Origin: Candidatus Bathyarchaeota archaeon
Lineage (GTDB): Archaea; Thermoproteota; Bathyarchaeia; Bathyarchaeales; Bathycorpusculaceae
DNA length: 5,725 nt
Reading direction: 5' to 3'
Assembly (NCBI GenBank): GCA_016649625.1
Contig: JAENXI010000029.1
Location: 2,051-7,775, forward strand
Notes under the pieces: generated by a model
Seen by the model: only the letters and a program-made list of their open reading frames with translations
Told to the model about the DNA's origin: nothing
Database searches by the model: none
Shown: positions 1 through 5,725 of the stretch, in pieces
Layout: each line of letters begins with the position of its first letter
Numbering within the stretch: position 1 is the first letter of the stretch
Program-made: the position numbers and the translations under genes

Positions 1-1
1 C

Positions 2-52
2 AAAATTGAAAATCTTTTAAAAAAATGGTTAGTGGTTTCACATATTGGATAT
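2..52 (+). other. Possible displaced N-terminal coding fragment of the hydrolase (frame 2)
   Basis: Reading frame 2 is open from base 2 to a TGA at 71-73. Just before the hydrolase frame takes over, it reads KKWLVVSHIGY. Metallo-beta-lactamase-fold proteins usually have a beta strand of the type W(L/F)(V/I)(V/I)DTGY about 20 residues before the HxHxDH motif, and this stretch resembles it in sequence and position. A one-base shift in the TTT run at 52-54 would join it to YYYHRYDQF of the downstream frame. In the hydrolase's own frame, the stretch upstream of its TTG is interrupted by TAG at 30-32 and TAA at 18-20. The resemblance is seen in the sequence; that it is a displaced N-terminus is inference. 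Confidence 0.3.
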
Positions 53-701
53 TTACTATTATCACAGATATGATCAATTTTTAAAAGAATTTAAATCAGA
101 AAAAATTATTCCTGGAGAAATTTCTTATTTATTTCTAACTCATCACCATGATGATCATGCTGGATTTGCTAAAAGATTTCTTATAAACTCTCAAGCAAGA
201 CTAATTGTTCATAATAATGCTATCCCTTTTCTCAAAATGGGGATCCATGATAATAGAGGAAAGTACTGGAATAAGTGGATTCAACAGATGCTTGATCCCC
301 TCTCAAAGATAATAAATCATAAGTATCCTGGATTAAAAGCACGAAAAGAAGACATCATTCTTGAAGGTAATGTTTTAAAGAATTCTTTAGATTTGAGATT
401 AGATGGAAAAATAATATTTACACCTGGTCATTCATCGGATTCAATATCCATTGTTTTTAACGATGGAAACGCTATTGTTGGCGATGTAGCCATGAACCTG
501 TTTAATCTCGGGGAAACAAAATATCGTCCTTTTTTTATCCAAGATATTAATGAGCTTTATAGAAGTTGGAGAAAACTTAGATTTGGGGCAAGAATTATTT
601 TTCCAGCTCATGGAAAACCTTTCGCGGTAGATAAATTGTCAAAGAAGCTATCTGTTATCAAAAAAGAAGAGCTTATATTCAAGCAAGAAATATTTTTCTA
701 A
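45..701 (+). CDS. Metallo-beta-lactamase-fold hydrolase, N-terminus probably incomplete
   Basis: This is a soluble, probably cytoplasmic, metal-dependent hydrolase of the MBL superfamily; the substrate cannot be told. The 218 residues hold the whole ligand set: HxHxDH in THHHDDH (residues 32-38; H33, H35, D37, H38), a histidine in TPGHSSDS (H129), the bridging aspartate in VGDVAMN (D147) and the last histidine in FPAHGKPF (H189). No signal peptide or membrane segment is visible. The start at 45 is a TTG with no Shine-Dalgarno sequence. The protein begins only about 32 residues before the HxHxDH motif, so the first beta strands and the DTG-like strand normal in the family are absent or lie in another frame. 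The C-terminus, with lysine- and glutamate-rich sequence after H189, looks complete. The gene converges on the UPF0104 gene across 59 bases. It could be a real gene with a sequencing error near position 53, or a young pseudogene. The fold assignment is secure; function and start are not. Confidence 0.8.
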   Translation: MDIYYYHRYDQFLKEFKSEKIIPGEISYLFLTHHHDDHAGFAKRFLINSQARLIVHNNAIPFLKMGIHDNRGKYWNKWIQQMLDPLSKIINHKYPGLKARKEDIILEGNVLKNSLDLRLDGKIIFTPGHSSDSISIVFNDGNAIVGDVAMNLFNLGETKYRPFFIQDINELYRSWRKLRFGARIIFPAHGKPFAVDKLSKKLSVIKKEELIFKQEIFF

Positions 702-760
702 GTGAGAGACTTTGTCTTAATTATTTTCATTATAACTTAAATAAAAATGTAAGTATCTGT
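702..760. terminator. Convergent spacer with weak termination signals
   Basis: This spacer separates the stop codons of two convergent genes. On the plus strand a short hairpin is possible, AGAC (707-710), loop TTT, GTCT (714-717), with one more G-T pair, followed by T-rich sequence ending near TTATTTTCATT. On the minus strand a T-rich run lies at about 739-749. Archaeal termination depends mainly on U-rich tracts, so both could work as terminators. The stem is only 4-5 pairs long and may be chance in such AT-rich DNA. Confidence 0.25.
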
Positions 761-1777
761 TTATTCTTTTTTAGATTTAGTATTAAAAACATCAACTAAT
801 CCAGTACCGGTCTTAATCAGAGAAGGCAAACCTACTAGATCAGTAGTAATAAATAAAATTCGAACAAGCAAAGCAAAAGCTAAAGCGTTGGGTTCAAGTG
901 CACCTATACTAGTTAAAAGGAAAACATATGCAGCTTCCTGAAGACCCAAACCTGCAAAAGTCACAGGAACATACATAAAAACTGCAGTCAAAGGTCCCAT
1001 AAAAAGTAAATCGATAAATGAAGGTTGACTCATATCAACAGCATTAGATAAAAGAAAGATACCAACTGTAAAAATAAAAATTGACGAGATAATTAGTAAA
1101 GCAGTTTTTTTAACGGATTTTTTTAATAAGCTTTGATCCTTATTAAAAATTTCCAATATTGGCTCTAATTTTCTAAATAGTTTTCCAATATAAGGAATAT
1201 TTGAAAGCTTCATAATTAAACTGGGCATATAATTTGTCCAAACTAATAATGTGAGTCCAACACCTCCAATTAAAAGCAAACTAATTCCTATTAGCAATGC
1301 ATTAGCCAAAGAAGGATCCATTAGATCTGGAGGAATTCTATTCAAAAAATAAATCAATGAAACTGCTGAAAAAATGGCTTTAATAAAAAAGTTTACAGCC
1401 CCCATAGCCATTACACTCATCAAACCTTTTTCCATTGAGACTTGTCGCAATTCATGTAGAAGTATAGAAGTAGCAAAATAACCTGATTTAGCAGGAGTTA
1501 TATCGCTTAATAATTGACCTCCATAACTAGCGGAAATTGAAGAAGAAAGTGGAATTGTTACACCACAAGATTTCAAAGTTGTATGCAAAGCAAGACCTAC
1601 AGTTAATGATGATAAAACAAAAAAAAGTATTGATGAAATAAACAACGGTAAATCAATTAGAGCAAAAACGTCGAGGGTGTCTTCAAAATTTACACCTTGA
1701 AACAACAAAAACAAAACTACTATGCTGATAGTCACCTGTAAAAGTAAAAAAAGGATACGTTTAAGTGACAAATTCAA
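761..1777 (-). CDS. UPF0104 / LPG-synthase-TM family polytopic membrane protein
   Basis: This is a 338-residue integral membrane protein of the family that resembles the membrane part of lysylphosphatidylglycerol synthase (MprF) and the C-terminal half of some archaeal glycosyltransferases such as AglD. Members are linked to lipid or glycolipid translocation or transfer; the substrate here is unknown. Hydrophobic segments lie near residues 8-26, 42-65, 117-144, 159-180, 223-244, 254-273 and 298-315. Family hallmarks are the semi-polar stretch SASYGGQLLSDITPAKSGYF (82-101) and PVTFAGLGLQEAAYVFLL (271-288). The tail FNTKSKKE is basic and probably cytoplasmic. The start is TTG at 1777; the N-terminus NLSLKRILFLLL is typical of the family, with basic residues just before the first helix, and no ATG is in frame before residue 115. 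The gene lies 65 bases after pheT on the same strand and may be cotranscribed with it. No soluble enzyme domain is attached. The family assignment is firm; the exact function is not. Confidence 0.88.
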   Translation of the reverse strand: MNLSLKRILFLLLQVTISIVVLFLLFQGVNFEDTLDVFALIDLPLFISSILFFVLSSLTVGLALHTTLKSCGVTIPLSSSISASYGGQLLSDITPAKSGYFATSILLHELRQVSMEKGLMSVMAMGAVNFFIKAIFSAVSLIYFLNRIPPDLMDPSLANALLIGISLLLIGGVGLTLLVWTNYMPSLIMKLSNIPYIGKLFRKLEPILEIFNKDQSLLKKSVKKTALLIISSIFIFTVGIFLLSNAVDMSQPSFIDLLFMGPLTAVFMYVPVTFAGLGLQEAAYVFLLTSIGALEPNALAFALLVRILFITTDLVGLPSLIKTGTGLVDVFNTKSKKE

Positions 1778-1815
1778 GTACCACCAGTAAATTGAATTAG
1801 TCCAATTACAACCAT
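1774..1815 (-). CDS. Possible 13-codon leader ORF overlapping the UPF0104 start
   Basis: The gap between pheT and the membrane protein gene contains an ATG (1815-1813) that opens a 13-residue frame, MVVIGLIQFTGGT. Its TGA (1776-1774) overlaps the TTG start of the next gene as TTGA. An AAGGT element (1828-1832) lies 12 bases before the ATG, somewhat further than ideal. A GGTGGT stretch (1780-1785) lies within the last codons, only about 3 bases before the TTG. Stop-start overlap of this kind often couples translation, so the mini-ORF could deliver ribosomes to a weak TTG start. It may equally be chance; no homology is recognised. Confidence 0.25.
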   Translation of the reverse strand: MVVIGLIQFTGGT

Positions 1816-1842
1816 GGAAGTATATTTACCTTTTTAAGAATT

Positions 1843-3534
1843 TTAAAAAAGAATTTTGTGCAGATTAACTTCAAAAGCTGCAGCAGGATTTTCAAGATTC
1901 CAATTTTCAAGTACCTTCGGATTAATCTCCCCTATAACTCCAACTTCTTTTTTATTAACAATTATCTTGCCTACTCTGCCTTCAATAAAACTAGAATGAG
2001 AAGTTTTTTCAAGAAACCAATCAACGCCCAAATTCATAAAAAAAGAAGCTAGTACTGATTTAACTTCGGTAAAGCTAGAAATAGGGTGAGTTGTAATTCC
2101 TGCAAGCCAGTACTCATCACGAGTCAAAGTTTCAGAAAGATCATCCAATAAAGTCACCTTGCCAAGTTCAAAAATTTTCTGAGGAAACGCTACAGATTGA
2201 TTATTGCCTAAAAATTCCAGCAAACTTGGAAGCAACCAATTTCTCAAACAAGCCATAGTCACTATTTTTGGATTAACAAGCTCTACAACTTTTTGTCTCT
2301 CAAGATTCATTTTCTCAAAAAGTTTTTCTTGACTGGTTAGAGTATAATTCAAAGTTTCCTGATAACCCAAACCAACCATTAATTCACGGGCAACATCTTT
2401 CAAATGTTGGTTAGGCAACATTGAACCAGTTGTGGGAAGATCCCTCCAGAGAGGTTCAATATTATTGTAACCATAAGCAACTGCAACATCTTCAATTAAA
2501 TCTATTTGATGCATCACATCAACGCGATAACAAGGAACAATTACATCTACAGAGCTTTTATTGATTTTTTCAATTCCCAACCCAGCAATCAAGAGCAAAT
2601 CAGCTATTTTTTGTGCTGTAAGATCAAGTCCAAGTACTTTTCTTGTATATTCAATATCCAACCTTACAGTTTTGCTTTTAAAAACAGGAGTAACAATGTT
2701 TCTAAAACTATAAAACTTGTCTTCTGGATAATTCACAGTGGCTGAATAAGCTATTCCCCCTCTATCTATTAAAGCTAAAGTAACTAGGTTGAGAGTGTTA
2801 ATTGTTGTTTGATACATCGTACCAGTAACTTCAATGAGCAGATTTCTTGTTTTTTCAGTTAATCTACCTAGATCGTTCGAATTAATTATAGGTGGGAAAG
2901 ACAACACTTTTTGTTTCGAATCTATAAGAAGAGGATAAGTATCATTTTTCTTAACTATATGTCCATATTCTATACCTTTTGGGTGTTTTTCCAGAATCTC
3001 AGATAAAGTCATTTTTTCTTCAAATCCAAGTGGAACAAAACTAAAATCTGAAGGTTTAACAGCAACATAACTCAAAGGAGCAGAAATTTGGTTAAAATCG
3101 TATAATCCAATTGATGTTTTCTGTCTACTTCTTCCATAAGTCTGATCAAGCTTATCTTGAAGATGCATAAAACCCCGAATGATATTATCAGTTAATTCAA
3201 TTTCTTTGATTATTGAACAACCAATGTAGGGTCTTATGTTCTTAAGAGTAGGAGACACATTAACTTCAACTATAGAAGTATTAACAAAATAATTTCTTGG
3301 ACCTTTCTCAATTTTTAAATAGCTTCTTAAACCACGAGCTAAACCTTCAACACTCCACAAATCTGGACGATTAGTATCCTTTATTTCAACACTAACAATA
3401 TTCTCTTGTTTGTTAAAATATTTCACTTCACTTTTTACATATGATAACATTTCATCTAAGCGCTCCATATTATCATGTAATTCAATTCCAAGTAAAGTCT
3501 CTAATTCAGAATAATTCACTTCAATAGTTGGCAT
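1843..3534 (-). CDS. pheT: Phenylalanyl-tRNA synthetase beta subunit, archaeal type
   Basis: This is the beta subunit of the cytoplasmic heterotetrameric (alpha-beta)2 synthetase that charges tRNA-Phe; it contributes tRNA binding and the B3/B4 editing region that hydrolyses Tyr-tRNA-Phe. At 563 residues it has the usual archaeal/eukaryotic length and lacks both the bacterial N-terminal tRNA-binding-like domain and the C-terminal anticodon-binding fold. In order: the archaeal N-terminal module with DTNRPDLW (53-60) and SVEGLARGLR (61-70); the B3/B4 region, including FPPIINSNDLGRLTEKTRN (213-231) and LIEVTGT (233-239); the B5 domain at about 290-361, ending in VPCYRVDVMHQIDLIEDV (333-350) and AYGYNNIEP; and the catalytic-like but inactive class II core at about 365-563, with NPKIVTMACLRNWLLPSLLE (421-440). 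The ATG follows the pheS TAA with no base between, and a strong Shine-Dalgarno sequence lies 5 bases upstream inside pheS, so the start is secure. No truncation or missing segment is seen. Confidence 0.97.
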   Translation of the reverse strand: MPTIEVNYSELETLLGIELHDNMERLDEMLSYVKSEVKYFNKQENIVSVEIKDTNRPDLWSVEGLARGLRSYLKIEKGPRNYFVNTSIVEVNVSPTLKNIRPYIGCSIIKEIELTDNIIRGFMHLQDKLDQTYGRSRQKTSIGLYDFNQISAPLSYVAVKPSDFSFVPLGFEEKMTLSEILEKHPKGIEYGHIVKKNDTYPLLIDSKQKVLSFPPIINSNDLGRLTEKTRNLLIEVTGTMYQTTINTLNLVTLALIDRGGIAYSATVNYPEDKFYSFRNIVTPVFKSKTVRLDIEYTRKVLGLDLTAQKIADLLLIAGLGIEKINKSSVDVIVPCYRVDVMHQIDLIEDVAVAYGYNNIEPLWRDLPTTGSMLPNQHLKDVARELMVGLGYQETLNYTLTSQEKLFEKMNLERQKVVELVNPKIVTMACLRNWLLPSLLEFLGNNQSVAFPQKIFELGKVTLLDDLSETLTRDEYWLAGITTHPISSFTEVKSVLASFFMNLGVDWFLEKTSHSSFIEGRVGKIIVNKKEVGVIGEINPKVLENWNLENPAAAFEVNLHKILF

Positions 3535-5055
3535 TTAAGTCACCTCTTTTCTCCTCAACCAATCAAGACTTTGACTGAAGATTTCACGAATATCAGTTAT
3601 TCCTGACCGCATCATAAACAATCTGTCTATACCCAAACCCCAAGCGATAACTGGAACTTTAACACCTAAAGGTACAGTCACCTCCGGTCTAAAGATACCT
3701 GAACCACCAAACTCAATCCAACCATACCCTTTTTTATAAGCACTCAATTCAACACTCGGTTCAGTAAAGGGAAAATAATCAGGTTTAAAACGTATCTTAT
3801 CAGCACCAGCTACCTCAATAGCAAATCTTGCTAAGACACCAAGCAGATCCCTTAACGTAAGTTTTTCGTCAACTACAATCCCCTCAACTTGATTAAATTC
3901 ACTAAGATGCGTTTTATCAACCACCTCAGGTCGATAACATCTTGCAATTGAAAAGAATTTGGAAGGAACATCAAAATTTTTACTTTGAAGAGTTCTTGCA
4001 CTTAAACAAGTTCCATGCCCACGAAGAATCAAACGTTTTGCTTCACTTCTAGAATACTTATAATCCCATCCAGTTGAACCAGTTTTCCATCCATTCTCAT
4101 GAGTTGCCTCTACTTTTTCAAGAGTTTGAGCATAACCACTTAAATCACCAAATTTGGGATCCTTAACTTGATATATCCCAAAAATTTCTCGAGCTGGATG
4201 ATCTTGAGGAGTATAAAGAGCATCAAAATTAAAAAAAGAGAGTTCAACAGTGGATCCAGTCATCTCCTTAAATCCTAAAGTTACAAGAGTATTTCGAACT
4301 TCTTCAAGAAAACGCAAATAAGGATGTTTTTTTCCGGGCCAAGTCTTTGCAACAGGCGCTTTGATGTTGTATTCTTGAAGTTTAAGTTTTTTCCATTTTC
4401 CAGATATAATCAAATTGGGAGTGAGTTGAGTAACCTTTTCAGTAACTATTTTGGCTTCTTTGACAGCTTCAGTTCCTAAGGTTGTAATCTCTAACATTCT
4501 ATATGTTTTCTCTTCTGTATACAATAATTTTCTTTTTCTTAAAACATCAATTGCGCTTTGAAGATCTTCTGTTATTGAATCAAGAGAAACTGGTTTCTTC
4601 CCAAGGAAATAGCGAAGAAGCTTTTCATCATTTCCTGCTAAAATAAGCTTTTTTGGATTTGATAAACTTAGTAATCGATTCTTTGAATCAAAAATGCACC
4701 ATTTTTTTCTAATAATCCAACCTAGTGCTATTTGTTCAAATTGTTTAGATAACCCTGATTCAGCATAAGCTTTATCCAGTGTTGCTGATCCACCTAAACC
4801 AATTATTGAATTTAGAAGATTTCGTTCAGGCAAATTTTTCTCTGCGTGCAATTTACCTTCTGAACTTAAACTAACAACTGTACTCGGTTCTGAGTAAATA
4901 TTAATAAATTCTTTTTCTTTTAGGGTTAAACCTGCACGCATAACAGCTGAATCTGACAACTTAGATTCTTGGATTAGCTGCAGAATTGAAACTTTTCCAC
5001 CCAATCTTCCTAATAAAGAGAGTATAGTAAGTTCTTGAACTCTGAAATCCACCAT
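3535..5055 (-). CDS. pheS: Phenylalanyl-tRNA synthetase alpha subunit, archaeal type
   Basis: This is the catalytic alpha subunit of phenylalanyl-tRNA synthetase; it activates phenylalanine with ATP and transfers it to tRNA-Phe in complex with PheT. At 506 residues it matches archaeal/eukaryotic subunits rather than the roughly 330-350-residue bacterial form. Residues 1 to about 210 look like winged-helix modules (for example LSLLGRLGGKVSILQLIQES near the start and again LLNSIIGLGGSATLDKAYAE at 80-99), which in relatives contact tRNA. The class II core follows: motif 1 around HPYLRFLEEVRNTLVTLGF (244-262), the conserved YTPQDHPARE (281-290), motif 2 with FFSIARCYRPE (367-377) and HLSEFNQVEG (383-392), KPDYFPFTEPSVE (424-436), GSGIFRPEV (451-459), and motif 3 WGLGIDRL with its arginine at 478. 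The ATG start has AAGGA 8 bases upstream and an in-frame TGA at 5070-5068. The gene leads the pheS-pheT cluster and diverges from sepF. All key residues appear intact. Confidence 0.97.
   Translation of the reverse strand: MVDFRVQELTILSLLGRLGGKVSILQLIQESKLSDSAVMRAGLTLKEKEFINIYSEPSTVVSLSSEGKLHAEKNLPERNLLNSIIGLGGSATLDKAYAESGLSKQFEQIALGWIIRKKWCIFDSKNRLLSLSNPKKLILAGNDEKLLRYFLGKKPVSLDSITEDLQSAIDVLRKRKLLYTEEKTYRMLEITTLGTEAVKEAKIVTEKVTQLTPNLIISGKWKKLKLQEYNIKAPVAKTWPGKKHPYLRFLEEVRNTLVTLGFKEMTGSTVELSFFNFDALYTPQDHPAREIFGIYQVKDPKFGDLSGYAQTLEKVEATHENGWKTGSTGWDYKYSRSEAKRLILRGHGTCLSARTLQSKNFDVPSKFFSIARCYRPEVVDKTHLSEFNQVEGIVVDEKLTLRDLLGVLARFAIEVAGADKIRFKPDYFPFTEPSVELSAYKKGYGWIEFGGSGIFRPEVTVPLGVKVPVIAWGLGIDRLFMMRSGITDIREIFSQSLDWLRRKEVT
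3540..3546 (-). promoter_or_regulatory. Shine-Dalgarno sequence of pheT inside the end of pheS
   Basis: On the minus strand GAGGTGA lies 5 bases before the pheT ATG. It matches the complement of the 3' end of 16S rRNA (core GGAGGTGA) at seven positions in a row. It overlaps the last codons of pheS (glutamate, valine, threonine) and fixes the pheT start. It also shows that this organism uses Shine-Dalgarno initiation for genes inside operons. Confidence 0.85.
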
Positions 5056-5063
5056 GATCTTGT

Positions 5064-5068
5064 TCCTT
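5064..5068 (-). promoter_or_regulatory. Shine-Dalgarno sequence of pheS
   Basis: AAGGA on the minus strand lies 8 bases before the pheS ATG. An in-frame stop (TGA, 5070-5068) overlaps it, so no longer N-terminus is possible. Its presence implies that the pheS mRNA has a leader and is not leaderless. Confidence 0.65.
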
Positions 5069-5110
5069 CATATTCTTGATATAGTTTTGTTAAGTTAGTT
5101 CTAATCCCGC

Positions 5111-5118
5111 TAATAAAA
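5111..5118 (-). promoter_or_regulatory. Candidate TATA box for the pheS-pheT transcript
   Basis: On the minus strand the sequence reads TTTTATTA, similar to the archaeal TATA consensus TTTAWATA. Transcription would then start about 25 bases downstream, near 5086-5090, giving a leader of roughly 30-35 bases that keeps the Shine-Dalgarno sequence. Other AT-rich candidates exist in this spacer, including CTATATC nearer to the gene and ATAAATAT further upstream, so the assignment is tentative. Confidence 0.2.
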
Positions 5119-5204
5119 GCATGTTGATAGTCAAATATCTTAATGATCAATAAACAAAAAATTAAGCAAAAACCACAATTTTTTAATATTTATCAAAGAT
5201 TCAT

Positions 5205-5271
5205 AAGTTAATTAATAATTAAATACTTAGTAGTTATTAAAATTCAAACACGAGTTTAAGAAACGCTTAAC
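5205..5271 (+). promoter_or_regulatory. Candidate sepF promoter region with inverted repeats
   Basis: This is the plus-strand half of the divergent spacer. TATA-like elements are TTAAATAC (5219-5226) and TTTAAGAA (5255-5262); starts about 25 bases downstream would give leaders of some 65 or 25 bases. Two imperfect dyads are present: AAGT at 5205-5208 with ACTT at 5225-5228 around an AT-rich core, and GTTTAAG (5254-5260) with CTTAAC (5266-5271). They could be operator sites, but such AT-rich sequence yields dyads easily by chance. Nothing else is recognised in the spacer 5056-5311. Confidence 0.2.
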
Positions 5272-5311
5272 TGCTAATAGGTACTAAATTAGTAAGATAG
5301 AGAAGAAAAAA

Positions 5312-5665
5312 TTGCCTGCACTTGAAAAATTCCATAAACCGGAAATAAAAGATTCAAAAAAAGCAGAAACAACTCCTCTGCAAAATAAGAATAAAAATCC
5401 TAAAGTTTATCTAAGAGCTATGCCCCTTCGCAGTCTATCTGATCTTGAATCAATAAAGGACGAAGTCAAGAAGGGTAATATTCTAATTTTACGGATAACA
5501 CCATTAGCTAGCAAAAATATTGAAGAAGTAAAGCAAGCTGTAAATGATCTTTATGAATTTACTGAATCAAGAAAAGGAGATATTGCTAGATTAGGCGAAG
5601 AAAGGATTGTTATTTGTCCTGAAAAAATTAAGATTTGGAGAGATAAAACTCCAATTTTAAAATAA
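5312..5665 (+). CDS. sepF: SepF-like cell division protein, archaeal type
   Basis: Archaeal SepF anchors FtsZ filaments to the membrane at the division site. This 117-residue protein carries the complete SepF core at about residues 32-111: YLRAMPLRSLSDLESIKDEV (33-52), GNILILRITPLA (55-66), the helix EEVKQAVNDLYEF (71-83), then GDIARLGEERIVICPEKIKI (89-108) ending in W109-R110. Family members dimerise through this fold and bind the FtsZ C-terminal peptide. The first 31 residues are charged and low in complexity (many K, E, N) and look like a linker. The start is inferred: an in-frame TAA at 5285-5287 bounds it upstream, the first in-frame ATG (5420) falls inside the core, and TTG at 5312 has a weak purine-rich GAGAAG about 6 bases upstream. 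The N-terminus MPALEKFHKPEI is not the clear amphipathic membrane-targeting helix known in the family; see the findings. The gene diverges from pheS. No ftsZ is visible in the window. Confidence 0.9.
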   Translation: MPALEKFHKPEIKDSKKAETTPLQNKNKNPKVYLRAMPLRSLSDLESIKDEVKKGNILILRITPLASKNIEEVKQAVNDLYEFTESRKGDIARLGEERIVICPEKIKIWRDKTPILK

Positions 5666-5675
5666 ATTAAGTTTA

Positions 5676-5725
5676 TTATAGTCTAAAAGTTTCTAAATTC
5701 TGTGGAACAATAGTGTGTATATCAG
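5676..5725 (-). CDS. Possible C-terminal tail of a minus-strand gene entering at the right edge
   Basis: On the minus strand one frame is open from the window edge for 15 codons and ends in TAA (5678-5676), reading DIHTIVPQNLETFRL. The other two minus-strand frames are stopped early or have less protein-like composition. It would converge on sepF with a 10-base gap. The stretch is too short to identify, and an open run of 15 codons is common by chance. Confidence 0.25.
   Translation of the reverse strand, partial: DIHTIVPQNLETFRL

Noticed and set aside
25..84. ATG at 25 opening a 19-codon frame on the plus strand
   Set aside because: It ends in TAA at 82-84, bears no relation to the hydrolase frame, and its product resembles no known N-terminus.
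1823..1825. ATA codon in frame with the UPF0104 gene as a possible earlier start
   Set aside because: It lies only 2 bases after the AAGGT element. The added residues (rich in W, Y, N) do not fit the family's N-terminus, while the TTG at 1777 does.
1858..2052. Plus-strand open frame of 64 codons
   Set aside because: It lies wholly antisense to the conserved C-terminal part of pheT, has low-complexity composition (N, F, K, I) and no recognisable motif; it is a shadow of the real gene.
2506..2745. Plus-strand open frame of 79 codons
   Set aside because: It is antisense to the B5 region of pheT, a strongly conserved coding stretch; there is no ribosome binding site and the composition is not protein-like.
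5056..5311. T-box, riboswitch or leader-peptide attenuator upstream of pheS
   Set aside because: Phenylalanine attenuators of this kind are bacterial, and no run of phenylalanine codons, stable hairpin series or T-box sequence is seen here.
1..5725. Mobile elements, CRISPR array, tRNA or rRNA genes, or a defence system
   Set aside because: No transposase or integrase motifs, regularly spaced repeats, cloverleaf-like segments or rRNA-like sequence were noticed on either strand, and nearly all of the window is filled by identifiable genes.

Overview
The window looks like AT-rich chromosomal DNA from an archaeon. Three things point that way. The PheS homologue is long (506 aa), with winged-helix-type N-terminal sequence and the archaeal/eukaryotic catalytic core. 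PheT is short (563 aa), has the archaeal N-terminal motif DTNRPDLW and lacks the bacterial C-terminal anticodon-binding extension. The last complete gene is an archaeal-type SepF, the membrane anchor of FtsZ. An AT-rich Asgard or other FtsZ-bearing archaeon would fit, but the phylum cannot be fixed by eye. Ribosome binding sites are of the Shine-Dalgarno type, and several starts appear to be TTG.

Layout. Positions 1-701 (+) carry a metallo-beta-lactamase-fold hydrolase with all its metal ligands but a missing or frame-disrupted N-terminus. Positions 702-760 are a short convergent spacer. A minus-strand cluster follows, transcribed from right to left: pheS (3535-5055), then pheT (1843-3534) starting directly at the pheS stop codon, then a 65-base gap, then a polytopic membrane protein of the UPF0104 / LPG-synthase-TM family (761-1777). 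A 256-base AT-rich spacer (5056-5311) should hold the promoters of pheST and of the divergent sepF gene (5312-5665, +). The last 50 bases may hold the C-terminal tail of a further minus-strand gene.

How the genes relate. PheS and PheT form the alpha and beta subunits of phenylalanyl-tRNA synthetase, and their immediate junction fits a need for balanced amounts. SepF works in cell division. The UPF0104 protein probably acts on lipid or glycolipid substrates in the membrane. The hydrolase has no evident functional link to the rest.

This is mostly a housekeeping region. I found no mobile element, CRISPR array, tRNA, rRNA or sign of a new multi-gene system. The points worth checking are the damaged start of the hydrolase, a mini-ORF overlapping the start of the membrane protein, and the unusual N-terminus of SepF.
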